A stretch of DNA of 64,000 nucleotides from Roseospira marina (GTDB taxonomy: Bacteria > Pseudomonadota > Alphaproteobacteria > Rhodospirillales > Rhodospirillaceae). This document shows, one piece after another, positions 16,589 through 24,588 of the stretch. How positions within the stretch are numbered: position 1 is the first letter of the stretch; every line of letters begins with the position of its first letter. Position numbers and translations under genes: made by a program. The notes beneath the pieces are model-generated. The model saw only the letters and a list, made by a program, of their open reading frames with translations, was not told where the DNA came from and did not search any database. The DNA lies in the NCBI RefSeq assembly GCF_014197855.1, contig NZ_JACIGJ010000002.1, forward strand, positions 1 through 64,000, in the 5' to 3' direction.

Positions 16589-18028
16589 TCACGGAAGCCC
16601 GGTCACAACGCGGTTCGCGGGCAGCCAAAGTGTCACCGTTGTTCCGAGAGACGGCGTGCTGTGGAGGGTCAATTCGCCCCCCAAGAGTTGCATCACCTGG
16701 GTGCTGAGATAGACTCCGAGCCCGGACCCCTTGCGCCGTCGCGGGTGCAGACTGTCAATCATCTCAAAGGGCTCCAGGACCTGTCGGGCGGTCTCCTCGT
16801 CCATCCCGATGCCCTCATCGATGACGAGGATATCGAGCCCTTCCCCGGCGTCGTTCGGATTGCGCAGGGCCGCCACGAAACGGATCGGACGATGGTCGCG
16901 ATTGAACTTCAGCGCGTTCGACAGAATGTTGTTGAAGACCTGCCCCAACGCCCGATCGTCGCCCAGAATGCGCAGGTTATTCGGACACTCGACCGCGACG
17001 ATCTCCGCGCCGTGCCCGTTGCCGAGGACGGCGGTTTGTGTCACGGCACGGCGCATCAGGGGCTCAAGCGCCAGACTCTGACTCAAAATCTCGTATTGGC
17101 CGGACTCGATCGTCGACAGGTCCAGAACGTCGTTGACCAGCGACACCAGCAGCGAACCGCTGTCCTCGATCCCCTGAACATACTCTCGGTAGTGATCCGA
17201 ACCCAGCGGCCCATCGACCTCCGTCCGCATCAACTCGGCGAACCCGATAATGGCGTTCAGGGGCGTGCGCAGGTCGTGGCTCATGTTCGACAGGAACTCG
17301 GACTTAGCCCGGTTGGCCTGCTCCGCCAGCGCCTTCGCGGCCAACGTATCGGCCTCCGCCTGCTTGCGCGGCGTAATGTCCCGCAGGAAGACGAACAACC
17401 GCCCGCCGGCCACGGGCGAGTAGCTGATTCCCACCTCGACATGGATGATGCGGCCGTCGCGGGCACGGTGGCGGGTCTCGAACAGAGTGCTGCCCTTGAC
17501 CCTCAAGGTTGCGATGCGGTCCGCCACCATACGGGCGCTGGCGCCGATCTCGACATCCTGCATATGAAGGCCGATCACCTCCTCACGGCGGTAACCCGTC
17601 ATGCACAGATAGGCGTCGTTGACCTCCGCTATACAGGCCGTCAGGTCGGTGATCCAGAAGCCGTCGTGCGCCCGTTCGATCACGGAGCGGTACAGCTCCT
17701 CCCGCTCCAGCAGCCGAGCCGCAGCCTGATGGCGCTCCGTGACGTCCCGCAGCGAGATCAGGGACAGGGTGGCCCGGCCTGTTTGCAAGGGGACCACCTG
17801 CATCTCGACGACGCGGTCGGCGTCCTCGGCCCGGGGGACTAGGATCTCGACGGGCTGATCCGTCTGAATGGGCGCCGAGAACGGATACCCGGTCGATGCA
17901 AGATCGGTGGGCGCGAACAGCGCCTTGGCCTGAAGATTCGCGTAGACGACCTGACCCTCGGAGTCCACCAGCAGCACGGCCTCCGCCAAGTGCTCAAGGG
18001 CCAGAGTCGTGAGCGCGAACTCATCCAT
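16589..18028 (-). CDS. Soluble PAS-PAS histidine kinase of the kaiBC operon
   Basis: This 479-residue protein begins MDEFALTTLALEHLAEA. PAS 1 spans about 5-98 and is compact. PAS 2 spans about 110-222 and contains the FWITDLTACIAEVNDAYLCM-type fold. The phosphoacceptor segment is NMSHDLRTPLNAIIGF (His251). The ATPase domain has GQVFNNILSNALKF, DEGIGMDEETA and GSGLGVYLSTQVM. No TM helix and no receiver are present, so it is a cytosolic kinase that needs a partner regulator. It is the third gene of kaiC-kaiB-kinase, and its start lies inside the kaiB coding end (ATG 18,028, with GGGGG six bases upstream; 18,034 is an alternative). In proteobacterial KaiBC operons such a kinase is thought to take the output role of SasA, but it lacks the KaiB-like domain of SasA. 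Coupling is inferred from the operon. Confidence 0.9.
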   Translation of the reverse strand: MDEFALTTLALEHLAEAVLLVDSEGQVVYANLQAKALFAPTDLASTGYPFSAPIQTDQPVEILVPRAEDADRVVEMQVVPLQTGRATLSLISLRDVTERHQAAARLLEREELYRSVIERAHDGFWITDLTACIAEVNDAYLCMTGYRREEVIGLHMQDVEIGASARMVADRIATLRVKGSTLFETRHRARDGRIIHVEVGISYSPVAGGRLFVFLRDITPRKQAEADTLAAKALAEQANRAKSEFLSNMSHDLRTPLNAIIGFAELMRTEVDGPLGSDHYREYVQGIEDSGSLLVSLVNDVLDLSTIESGQYEILSQSLALEPLMRRAVTQTAVLGNGHGAEIVAVECPNNLRILGDDRALGQVFNNILSNALKFNRDHRPIRFVAALRNPNDAGEGLDILVIDEGIGMDEETARQVLEPFEMIDSLHPRRRKGSGLGVYLSTQVMQLLGGELTLHSTPSLGTTVTLWLPANRVVTGLP

Positions 18029-18344
18029 CGCCATCCCCCGCAGGCGCCTCCGGGTCCCCCTCATAGGGCGGCCCCAGGTGCGCCCGCACTGCCGCCAGGT
18101 TCCGCAAATCCCCAACGATTCGGATCCGCGCATCGTCCGTGCGGACCAACGTCGGCGTTGCCAGGACATGCGCTTGCTCGGCCGCCTGCGGATTCTCCCG
18201 GACGTCGATGATCTCCACCGCCCCTAACTGCCGGGCATTGGCGATGGCCCGACGGACCGTCTCCGTCTGGCCAAGAATGAACAAGCGGAGGCCGGGCCGC
18301 GATGCAGCCGAATCGACCCCGGCAGATGGCAGCGACTCGGTCAT
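18021..18344 (-). CDS. kaiB: Circadian clock protein KaiB homologue
   Basis: This 107-residue thioredoxin-like fold protein has LRLFILGQTETVRRAIANAR (residues 19-38), VEIIDVRENPQAAEQAHVLA (43-62) and TPTLVR then IRIVGDL (63-80). These are the strand and loop signatures of KaiB, including the ATPTL turn with cis-Pro. Compared with cyanobacterial KaiB, about eight residues are missing between helix 1 and strand 2. That is the fold-switching part, so its ability to change fold may differ. The acidic C-terminal tail (EGDPEAPAGDGDG) resembles that of KaiB. KaiB binds the CI ring of KaiC. The start overlaps the kaiC stop (ATGA) and the end overlaps the kinase start, giving strict operon coupling. 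There is no kaiA in the window, as expected outside cyanobacteria. Confidence 0.88.
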   Translation of the reverse strand: MTESLPSAGVDSAASRPGLRLFILGQTETVRRAIANARQLGAVEIIDVRENPQAAEQAHVLATPTLVRTDDARIRIVGDLRNLAAVRAHLGPPYEGDPEAPAGDGDG

Positions 18345-20005
18345 GGCTGGCCCCTGGCCTCACGGACCGCCTCCTCGCTGCTTTTAGAGGCGGCGAGGCG
18401 AGTCCGTAGGGTCTCGATCTCCTCCCGCAGGCTTTCAATCGCCTTGTCCCGTTCCAGGACGGTTTGATCCACGCGGGCGTCGTAGGCCTGTGGCAAGACC
18501 TCCAACTCACGCCTCAACTGCTCGAGGCGACGTTCCAGAGCGATCCGTTCCCGATGGTCTTCACGCTCGCGGATCAGCTTTTCGGTCCCGAACACAAAGG
18601 CGCCACCCCCGAGATAGGGATCATCGATCGCGATCCCAGCACTCGTGATCTGGAATTCCTTGATCTGCTGCGAGGTGCGCACGCCACGCCCCTTCAGCAC
18701 CCGGATCAGGCGCACGTATTCGCTAGTCTGGCGGTGTAACTCCAAACGGATCCAGGCATCGAGCATGGACGACAAGCCGAGCGAGCTCGCCATCCCCGCC
18801 GCATCCGCGAGGAGTTCCGTCAGGACGACCATCACGCCCCGGCTCTTGCAGGCGTCGATCAGCCTCAGGACCATACTTTTGACGGCCGCCACCGAGTCGA
18901 GGTCCGCGAACGAGGTCACCGCGTCCACAAAAATGGCATCGGGCGCCTCGGCCTCGGCAAGCCGCACGATCCGGATCAGATGCTCTTCCAGGCTGCAATC
19001 GACCGAACGGGCGCGGTGGAACCGCAAGCGGCCCGTCGCCCTATGCGGCTCTACATCAATCCCGACCCCTTTGAAGTCATGGATCAATTCGGACTGATCC
19101 TGCTCCAAGGTCACATAGATGACCCGCCGTCCGTCCGTGCACAGGCCCTGCGCGATCTGACCGAGAAGGGTCGTTTTTCCGGTTCCGGACGTTCCGGATA
19201 CCATCACCGACCCACCTCGATAGAGGCCGCCGCCCAATAGGGTATCGAGGCGTTCGTGTCCCGTGCTGACCAAGCCCTCGCGCGACCGGTGTCCGCCCAT
19301 GCCTCGGGCGGGCGGCAGCAGGCTTGGGCCATGCGAATCGATCATGAAGGGGTATTCGTTTGTGCCGTGAGGCACGCCCCGCATCTTCAGCACCCGAAGC
19401 GTGCGGGTCATCAACCGGGCCGCCACGGTCTGGCGAAGACCGATCACCGCGTCGACGGCGTAGTCGATCAAGGCCGCCCGCGTCGCGGCATCGTCGGCCG
19501 CGGACATGATGGTGGTGATCCCGGATTCACGCAGCAGGCGAAGCAGCGCCAGCGTCTGTACTCGCGCCACCCCATCCGGATTGAAGGCATATGCCAAGCG
19601 GTTCAGGTCGTCGATCCCGAGACGGGCCTCCGGCGCGATGACGCCACCCTCCGCTAGCGCGGCGTCCAGACGGATCTTGACGACCTCCTGGTCGAGGGCG
19701 CCAAGCACGACCTCACCGGGCTCCGGCCGCAGGTCCACCATGACAAGGCGCCCGTCGCGGACCCAGGCCTCAGCCGGATGCCCCAGGGCGACCATATAGG
19801 CCAGCATGCGCTCCGGCGCTTCGGAACACGTCGCGCAGACGGCGCGATGGCCCTGCTTGGCCCCGTCGGCCAGGAACTGGAGCAACAACAAGGTTTTGCC
19901 GCACCCGGGCTGCCCCATAACAAGCGTCGGACACCCGGGCAGGTACCCGCCCGACAGGACATCGTCGAGCCCCGGAACCCCCGTGCTGACCTGTTCTGTT
20001 GCCAT
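18341..20005 (-). CDS. kaiC: Circadian clock ATPase/kinase KaiC homologue with C-terminal coiled coil
   Basis: This 554-residue double RecA-fold ATPase has a CI domain (about 8-235) with Walker A GQPGCGKT (31-38) and a CII domain (245-475) with GTSGTGKT (271-278). The segment GLSSMLDAWIRL places Ser412-Ser413 at the sites of the Ser431/Thr432 autophosphorylation pair of cyanobacterial KaiC. The catalytic Glu pairs are altered: CI has Ser61-Glu62 (CSEAP against FEETP) and CII has Glu301-Gln302. Residues after about 475 are a charged coiled coil of about 75 residues, not the KaiA-binding A-loop tail. Rhodobacter sphaeroides KaiC has the same kind of extension and uses it to pair hexamers. ATG 20,005 is preceded by GGAGGA at a good distance; a TTG directly before it is less likely. 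Confidence 0.92.
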   Translation of the reverse strand: MATEQVSTGVPGLDDVLSGGYLPGCPTLVMGQPGCGKTLLLLQFLADGAKQGHRAVCATCSEAPERMLAYMVALGHPAEAWVRDGRLVMVDLRPEPGEVVLGALDQEVVKIRLDAALAEGGVIAPEARLGIDDLNRLAYAFNPDGVARVQTLALLRLLRESGITTIMSAADDAATRAALIDYAVDAVIGLRQTVAARLMTRTLRVLKMRGVPHGTNEYPFMIDSHGPSLLPPARGMGGHRSREGLVSTGHERLDTLLGGGLYRGGSVMVSGTSGTGKTTLLGQIAQGLCTDGRRVIYVTLEQDQSELIHDFKGVGIDVEPHRATGRLRFHRARSVDCSLEEHLIRIVRLAEAEAPDAIFVDAVTSFADLDSVAAVKSMVLRLIDACKSRGVMVVLTELLADAAGMASSLGLSSMLDAWIRLELHRQTSEYVRLIRVLKGRGVRTSQQIKEFQITSAGIAIDDPYLGGGAFVFGTEKLIREREDHRERIALERRLEQLRRELEVLPQAYDARVDQTVLERDKAIESLREEIETLRTRLAASKSSEEAVREARGQP

Positions 20006-20357
20006 CAAAACCTGTCCTCCAGCGCCCTCTTACTTTTATGAAGTCGCGCAGCACGCGCGGCATTACCCTGTGTCCAGCCGGGATATCGGTTGATGCGACA
20101 GCGGCGCCCCACCCTCCTCCGCCTTATAGTATCATACGCATCAAAAACACCACTCCAGGCTCCAGGACACCGGATTGTCGGCGTACAGCGTGGGCCAATC
20201 GGTCCCATTCGGCGCCCAGGTCATCCACCCTGCCCTGACGCCGACGGACCGGCAAGCGCGTTCCATCCACGCGAAAAACCTTGACGCTGCGGGCCGTTCT
20301 GGATAGACACCTGCCTTCCGAAGTCACCCAATATGAAGAACACGAGAGGACAAAGCC
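20006..20357. other. Divergent control region between kaiC and rpmB
   Basis: About 350 bases contain the leftward promoter of kaiC-kaiB-kinase and the rightward promoter of rpmB. I see no confident hexamer pair. A GAGAGGA element shortly before 20,358 is the rpmB ribosome-binding site. A short AT-rich patch (around 20,125-20,150) breaks the GC-rich background. A 67-codon minus-strand frame lies here but has no recognisable family. Confidence 0.4.
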
Positions 20358-20648
20358 ATGGCCCGACGTTGCGCCGTGACGGGCAAGGGCGTGCAGACTG
20401 GCAACAACGTCAGCCACTCCAACATCAAGTCGAAGCGCCGTTTCCTCCCCAACCTTCAGGTCACCTCGCTGATGAGCGAGTCCCTGAATCGGACGGTGCG
20501 GGTCCGTGTCTCCACGCATGGCCTGCGGACGATCGAGCACATGGGCGGGATCGATGCCTTTCTGACCAAGACCGCCAACGCAGACCTGACACCGGATCTG
20601 CGGCGGATCAAGAAGTTGGTGGTGGCCAAGGCGTCGGCGGCGGCCTGA
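20358..20648 (+). CDS. rpmB: 50S ribosomal protein L28
   Basis: This 96-residue protein has the alphaproteobacterial L28 sequence: [20 protein letters not shown] at the start, [13 protein letters not shown], then [14 protein letters not shown] and a C-terminal [11 protein letters not shown]. It belongs to the large ribosomal subunit near the peptidyl exit region. It is the longer form of the family typical of alphaproteobacteria. It is transcribed alone, with its own Shine-Dalgarno (GAGAGGA) and a good hairpin terminator 48 bases after the stop. Confidence 0.97.
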   Translation: MARRCAVTGKGVQTGNNVSHSNIKSKRRFLPNLQVTSLMSESLNRTVRVRVSTHGLRTIEHMGGIDAFLTKTANADLTPDLRRIKKLVVAKASAAA

Positions 20649-20695
20649 CCCTGCGACACGGGTCAACGCGGCACGATGCCACTGGAGCCCGAGCG

Positions 20696-20729
20696 CGGCG
20701 GGAAGTCGATACCGATCTTCCCGCCGTTT
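20696..20729 (+). terminator. Rho-independent terminator after rpmB
   Basis: A perfect 10-bp stem CGGCGGGAAG/CTTCCCGCCG (20,696-20,705 with 20,717-20,726) has an 11-base loop and is followed by TTT. Position directly after rpmB supports it. Confidence 0.65.
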
Positions 20730-20754
20730 GCTGTGCCGGACCGACTCCGATGCG

Positions 20755-21204
20755 TTACGCGCAGAAACCGGGCTGCTTGCGCACCCCTTGAAGGGTTGTG
20801 GCCGCGTGTCCAAGGCGGTCCACGACCGCACGGCGATGCCACCCCAGAACGACTCCGGAGGCCCAGGCCAGATCCGGTATCGGCGTGATGTCCCTCTCAT
20901 TTGCCACGGTGCCCACCGTCTCCGCCAGAACATGCTCGGCCACGGTCACATCCGTGAGCGCGCCAAGGTCGTGCTGCGCCCCCACCAGACAACGCCGGCA
21001 GCGGGCCACCGCCTTTGAGCGCTACAATGGTTCGAATAATTCCACGGCATAGCGCAGGGTCTTGATGTCGATGCGGAGGCGGTGACGCTCCGCCTCCGAC
21101 AGGCGATCGAACCGGCGAATGCCCTTGGCCACCGGCCGCCAGTGACGCCGCAGCCGCTGGCACGCGAAGTCTCCCACGCCTCCCCCGGCTCGAACCGGGA
21201 CCAA
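20755..21204 (-). pseudogene. CHAD-domain protein gene, N-terminally truncated and interrupted by an in-frame stop
   Basis: Two pieces of one CHAD domain lie in the same frame. The first reads LRRHWRPVAKGIRRFDRL, then HRLRIDIKTLRYAVELFEPL, the conserved His/Lys/Arg helix of the family, and stops at TAG 21,022-21,024. The second continues directly with CLVGAQHDLGALTDVTVAEH and a LAWASGVVLGWHRRAV helix, the normal C-terminal half of a CHAD domain. A Tyr or Trp is usual where the stop lies, so a single base change explains it. An in-frame TGA at 21,214 cuts off everything N-terminal, and the first half of the domain is absent. CHAD proteins bind polyphosphate. This copy cannot make an intact domain. 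Confidence 0.7.
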
Positions 21205-21469
21205 CCGGTCCTTTCAACGGATCCAGGTGACGCAGGTCCGCATCAGTCTGTGGCGGTTCCGTTGCAACGAGCGACATTTTTTCGAATCAACGAATTTGTG
21301 CAGACCGCGGCCGTTGAACCGCTTACAATTTTGTTCGGCTTTGATGCATCTGAGCCGCCGTGCGGGAGCCGGGGTCGACATCACTCCCGCCGGAATGTTT
21401 GGGTCGGCGACACCCCGGTGGGCACGGGTCCGTTGTTCTCCCTGGGTCGCCCGTGCGTTGAGGACCACC

Positions 21470-22834
21470 ATGCCGGCCTCCGAACCTTCCCGGGACCCGA
21501 GGCGGATTCTCGTCGTCGAGGAGACCCCCTTTTTTCTCAACGTGACGCACCGACGGCTGGAGACGCAGTTGAACGTCACCGTCCTGGATGCGGGAACCCT
21601 GGCCGAAGCCCGCGCCGTCATTGAGCGTGAAGGGCCCAGCCTGTTCCTGTGCGTCGTCGATCTCGTGCTGCCCGACGCCGACAGCGGTGACATCGTGGAT
21701 CTCGCCATCGAGAACGGCCTGCCGTGCATCGTGTTCACGAGCATGTTCAGTGACGAGGTGCGCGAGGAAGTCCTGTCCAAGAAGGTCATCGACTACGTCA
21801 CCAAGGACAGCCCCGCCAGTCTCGACTATATGACGCACCTGATCACCCGGCTGGTCGGCAATGCCGAAACCAAGGTGCTGGTCGTCGATGATTCCCGGTC
21901 GGCGCGCAGCTATGTGTGCGACCTGCTGCATTTGTACCGGTTTCAGGTGCTGGAAGCGGCCGACGGCGTGCAGGCTCTGTCGATCCTGCGCGAAACGCCC
22001 GACATCCGCTTGATTGTGACCGACTACTTCATGCCCCGCATGGACGGGTTTGAACTCGTCAAGCAGGTGAGAAACATCTTTGCGCCCACCGATGTCGCGA
22101 TCATTGGCTTGTCCAGCGCCGGAAGCGGCCTCTTATCCGCGCGGTTCATCAAGTACGGCGCCAACGACGTCCTCAATAAGCCATTCCTGCGCGAAGAGTT
22201 TTTCTGCCGCATCTCCCAGAATATGGATAACCTGGATTACATCCGGGACCTGGAGCATGCGGCGCAATTCGATCCTCTGACCGATCTGTACAATCGTCGT
22301 TTTTTGTTCGAGGCAGCCGAACCGTTTCTTTCCCAGGCCCGCCGCGAGGGCTCGAACCCCGTCGTTGCGATGATGGACATCGATCACTTCAAGTCGGTGA
22401 ACGACACCTTTGGCCACGACGCGGGGGACGCGATCCTCGTTGGGATTGCGGAGACACTGCGGAGGCTGCTGCGCCGCCGGTCGGATATCCTGGCGCGCGT
22501 CGGGGGTGAGGAGTTCTGTCTGTTCGCGCCCGAACTCGCGCCGGAGGCGGTGGAAGGTTTTTTCGAAAAGCTGCGGAACGCCGTGGCCGACATGCCCATC
22601 GCCCTTGCCGACAATGACTCGCGCAAAAGCATCAAGATCACTATGAGCATCGGCGTGTGCGACCGACCGATGGCGTCGTTTAACGAAATGCTGCGTCGCG
22701 CCGACCGGTGCCTGTACGCCGCGAAGGCGGCCGGTCGAAACTGTGTGCGCATCGAGTCCCGGAACCCGCACCCCGCCAGCATCCCCTTGTCGGGCGCCCG
22801 TCTCCACCCGCCTGTGACACAAAAATGCGATTGA
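21470..22834 (+). CDS. Double-receiver diguanylate cyclase (REC-REC-GGEEF, PleD-like)
   Basis: This 454-residue protein begins MPASEPSRDPRRILVVEET. Receiver 1 spans 12-125, with acidic pocket Glu17-Glu18 where Asp-Asp is usual and possible phosphoacceptor Asp64 in VVDLVLPDAD. Receiver 2 spans 134-250 and is canonical (VLVVDDSRSAR, Asp185 in VTDYFMPRMDG, Lys in NKPF). The GGDEF domain spans 265-435, with DPLTDLYNRRFL, DIDHFKSVNDTFGHDAGD and an active-site GGEEF at 345-349. An allosteric RxxD site (Arg336-Asp339) stands five residues before it. It should make c-di-GMP from GTP on phosphorylation, with product feedback inhibition. ATG 21,470 is preceded by GAGG at six bases. The open frame extends upstream but shows no protein-like sequence. 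It opposes the HD-GYP phosphodiesterase encoded 5 kb upstream. Confidence 0.92.
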   Translation: MPASEPSRDPRRILVVEETPFFLNVTHRRLETQLNVTVLDAGTLAEARAVIEREGPSLFLCVVDLVLPDADSGDIVDLAIENGLPCIVFTSMFSDEVREEVLSKKVIDYVTKDSPASLDYMTHLITRLVGNAETKVLVVDDSRSARSYVCDLLHLYRFQVLEAADGVQALSILRETPDIRLIVTDYFMPRMDGFELVKQVRNIFAPTDVAIIGLSSAGSGLLSARFIKYGANDVLNKPFLREEFFCRISQNMDNLDYIRDLEHAAQFDPLTDLYNRRFLFEAAEPFLSQARREGSNPVVAMMDIDHFKSVNDTFGHDAGDAILVGIAETLRRLLRRRSDILARVGGEEFCLFAPELAPEAVEGFFEKLRNAVADMPIALADNDSRKSIKITMSIGVCDRPMASFNEMLRRADRCLYAAKAAGRNCVRIESRNPHPASIPLSGARLHPPVTQKCD

Positions 22835-22965
22835 GACCGGTATCTTGCGTGAATACATTAATGTCGGGTACACCTGGGGTCGGGAAACCTGCGGCGCGAA
22901 GGATTCGTTCGGGCGGTGGGGCGGTGGGGGCGCGCACAGAAAGCTCAGGAAGAGGCTCCGTACCC

Positions 22966-24540
22966 ATGTCCACGTTGACGACGCTTGACCGGATCGCGCC
23001 ACGCGCGTGCCGGTCTCGCTTGGCTGTGATCGCCTTGAGTGCCATTCTTGCTGGCTGCGCCGTCGGCGAGGGCGGCATGCTAGAAGTGGCGAACCCGCCT
23101 GCGCCGGCCGCTGATTCTGCCCTGGCCGCCCTGTCGCGGGGCGACCTGGAGCAGGCCGAGGCCTGGGCCGCCCGGGCGCTGCGGGAAAACCCACGCGACC
23201 CCTACGCCTTGCTTATTTGGGGCATGCTATCGGAGCGCGCCGGCCAACCCGCCGTCGCGCGCGAGGCGTACGACACGATTGTGCGCCTCGACCCGTCGGT
23301 GACGATCGACCTGACTCCGATGGACATCGACACGGCCCCGCGCCCCATCGTTGATATCGCGGAGGAACGGCGGGACCGGTTGCCGCCCACCCCGGTCGGC
23401 CCCGGCCTGGCCCGGGTCCCCGGCGTGACCGGACCGTCCGCCCTTGCGACACCGGACTCCACCGCTCCGGCGCGCAGCGACGAGGCGTGGTCCAACATGG
23501 CCCAGCGCTTTGAGACCATGGAGCGGCTGTATGACGAGGGCCTGATTACCAACACCGAGTATGCCGAACGGCGGGCGCAGAACCTTGGGGCCCTGCTGCC
23601 CCTGACGCAGGCTCCGCCGGCCGCCGGCCTGAACCGGGCCGCGCCCCGCCCCACGGCCGTGGTCGGGCGTTTGCAGGACCTTGCCGAAACCCTCGAAACC
23701 GGCGCCATCTCGCCCCGCCAGCACGCCGAAGAGCGTGAGGCGATCCTGGACGCGCTTCTGCCGGCCGAGCCGCAACTGCGTGCGGATGCCACGGCGCAGC
23801 CGTCAAGCACCGGGGAAGCCGCCCGCATGGGGCGTCGCCTGGAAACGGCGTTGCGGCATGGTCTGGTCACGGGCGAGGAGTACGACGCGGAACGGGCCGC
23901 CCTGCGGGACCTTGCCGCGCCCATGGCCGGCGGCGATACGGCCGCCCTCCGCCGGATTGTACCGGCCGCGCGTCCAGAGCCCCCGACCGCCCCCGCACCA
24001 ACCGGCACCGCGTCACAGCCTGCGGACGGCGCCGAAGCCGGCATGACGGGATCGGCTCCGCCGGCCTCCGGAGACGCGCCAGGCGCATCGCGCAGCCCCG
24101 GCCCGTCTTCGGACGCACCCCGCCCCCTGCTTCCGGTGGAACCCAGGGTCGGACCGTTCGAGCCCGGCGCCACCGCCGGCCCGCCGACCGCCAACCGCGA
24201 GGATCCGGCAACGCAACGCTTCTCCGGCGTCACCGGGTCCGCAACGGGGTCAGACGCGGCGGCAGCCGCAACGCGCCCTGTGGCGCCCGGCGACTATGTC
24301 CATCTGGCATCGTATCGTGACATGGAGTCGGCGCGAGCGGGTTGGACCGCCCTGAGCCGGCGCTACGCCGGCCTCATGCGGGACATGTCCCCGCATTTCG
24401 AATCCATCACGTTGCCCGGCAAGGGCACCTTCATCCGCCTCAAGGCGGGACCGGTCGCCATCCCGGGGGGGCCGGTGCGGCTCTGCGATCAGTTGCAGGC
24501 CACCGGACAGTTCTGCGAACCCACGCCGTTGGAGCCGTAA
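22966..24540 (+). CDS. Outer-membrane-type lipoprotein with TPR, three SHOCT-like repeats and SPOR domain
   Basis: This 524-residue protein has a signal peptide with lipobox LAGC (Cys31), so it should be lipid-anchored in the periplasm. Residues 50-112 form a TPR-like pair (LAALSRGDLEQAEAWAARAL, YALLIWGMLSERAG). Three internal repeats follow at about 181-212, 235-266 and 290-318. Each has the form of a SHOCT motif: L..L...G.It..Ey...R...L..L (MERLYDEGLITNTEYAERR, LAETLETGAISPRQHAEER, LETALRHGLVTGEEYDAER). A long Pro/Ala/Gly-rich linker (320-435) leads to a C-terminal SPOR domain (about 444-520, GDYVHLASYRDMESARAGW), which in other proteins binds denuded peptidoglycan at the septum. I chose ATG 22,966, with AGGAAGAGG about ten bases upstream. 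Exact function unknown. Confidence 0.8.
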   Translation: MSTLTTLDRIAPRACRSRLAVIALSAILAGCAVGEGGMLEVANPPAPAADSALAALSRGDLEQAEAWAARALRENPRDPYALLIWGMLSERAGQPAVAREAYDTIVRLDPSVTIDLTPMDIDTAPRPIVDIAEERRDRLPPTPVGPGLARVPGVTGPSALATPDSTAPARSDEAWSNMAQRFETMERLYDEGLITNTEYAERRAQNLGALLPLTQAPPAAGLNRAAPRPTAVVGRLQDLAETLETGAISPRQHAEEREAILDALLPAEPQLRADATAQPSSTGEAARMGRRLETALRHGLVTGEEYDAERAALRDLAAPMAGGDTAALRRIVPAARPEPPTAPAPTGTASQPADGAEAGMTGSAPPASGDAPGASRSPGPSSDAPRPLLPVEPRVGPFEPGATAGPPTANREDPATQRFSGVTGSATGSDAAAAATRPVAPGDYVHLASYRDMESARAGWTALSRRYAGLMRDMSPHFESITLPGKGTFIRLKAGPVAIPGGPVRLCDQLQATGQFCEPTPLEP

Positions 24541-24547
24541 GGAAGAG

Positions 24548-24588
24548 TGCGCCGAAGCGGAAACGCCGTCGGCTCCCGTTTCGGCGCA
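24548..24588. terminator. Hairpin after the SPOR lipoprotein gene
   Basis: TGCGCCGAA (24,548-24,556) pairs perfectly with TTCGGCGCA (24,580-24,588), and an inner GAAACG/CGTTTC pairing competes with it. There is no clear T-run, so termination strength is uncertain. Confidence 0.4.

Noticed and set aside
20124-20327. A 67-codon minus-strand frame between kaiC and rpmB (ends VLEPGVVFLMRMIL)
   Set aside because: It looks somewhat protein-like but has no recognisable family, starts only from GTG and would occupy the rpmB promoter region. Left out as unsupported.
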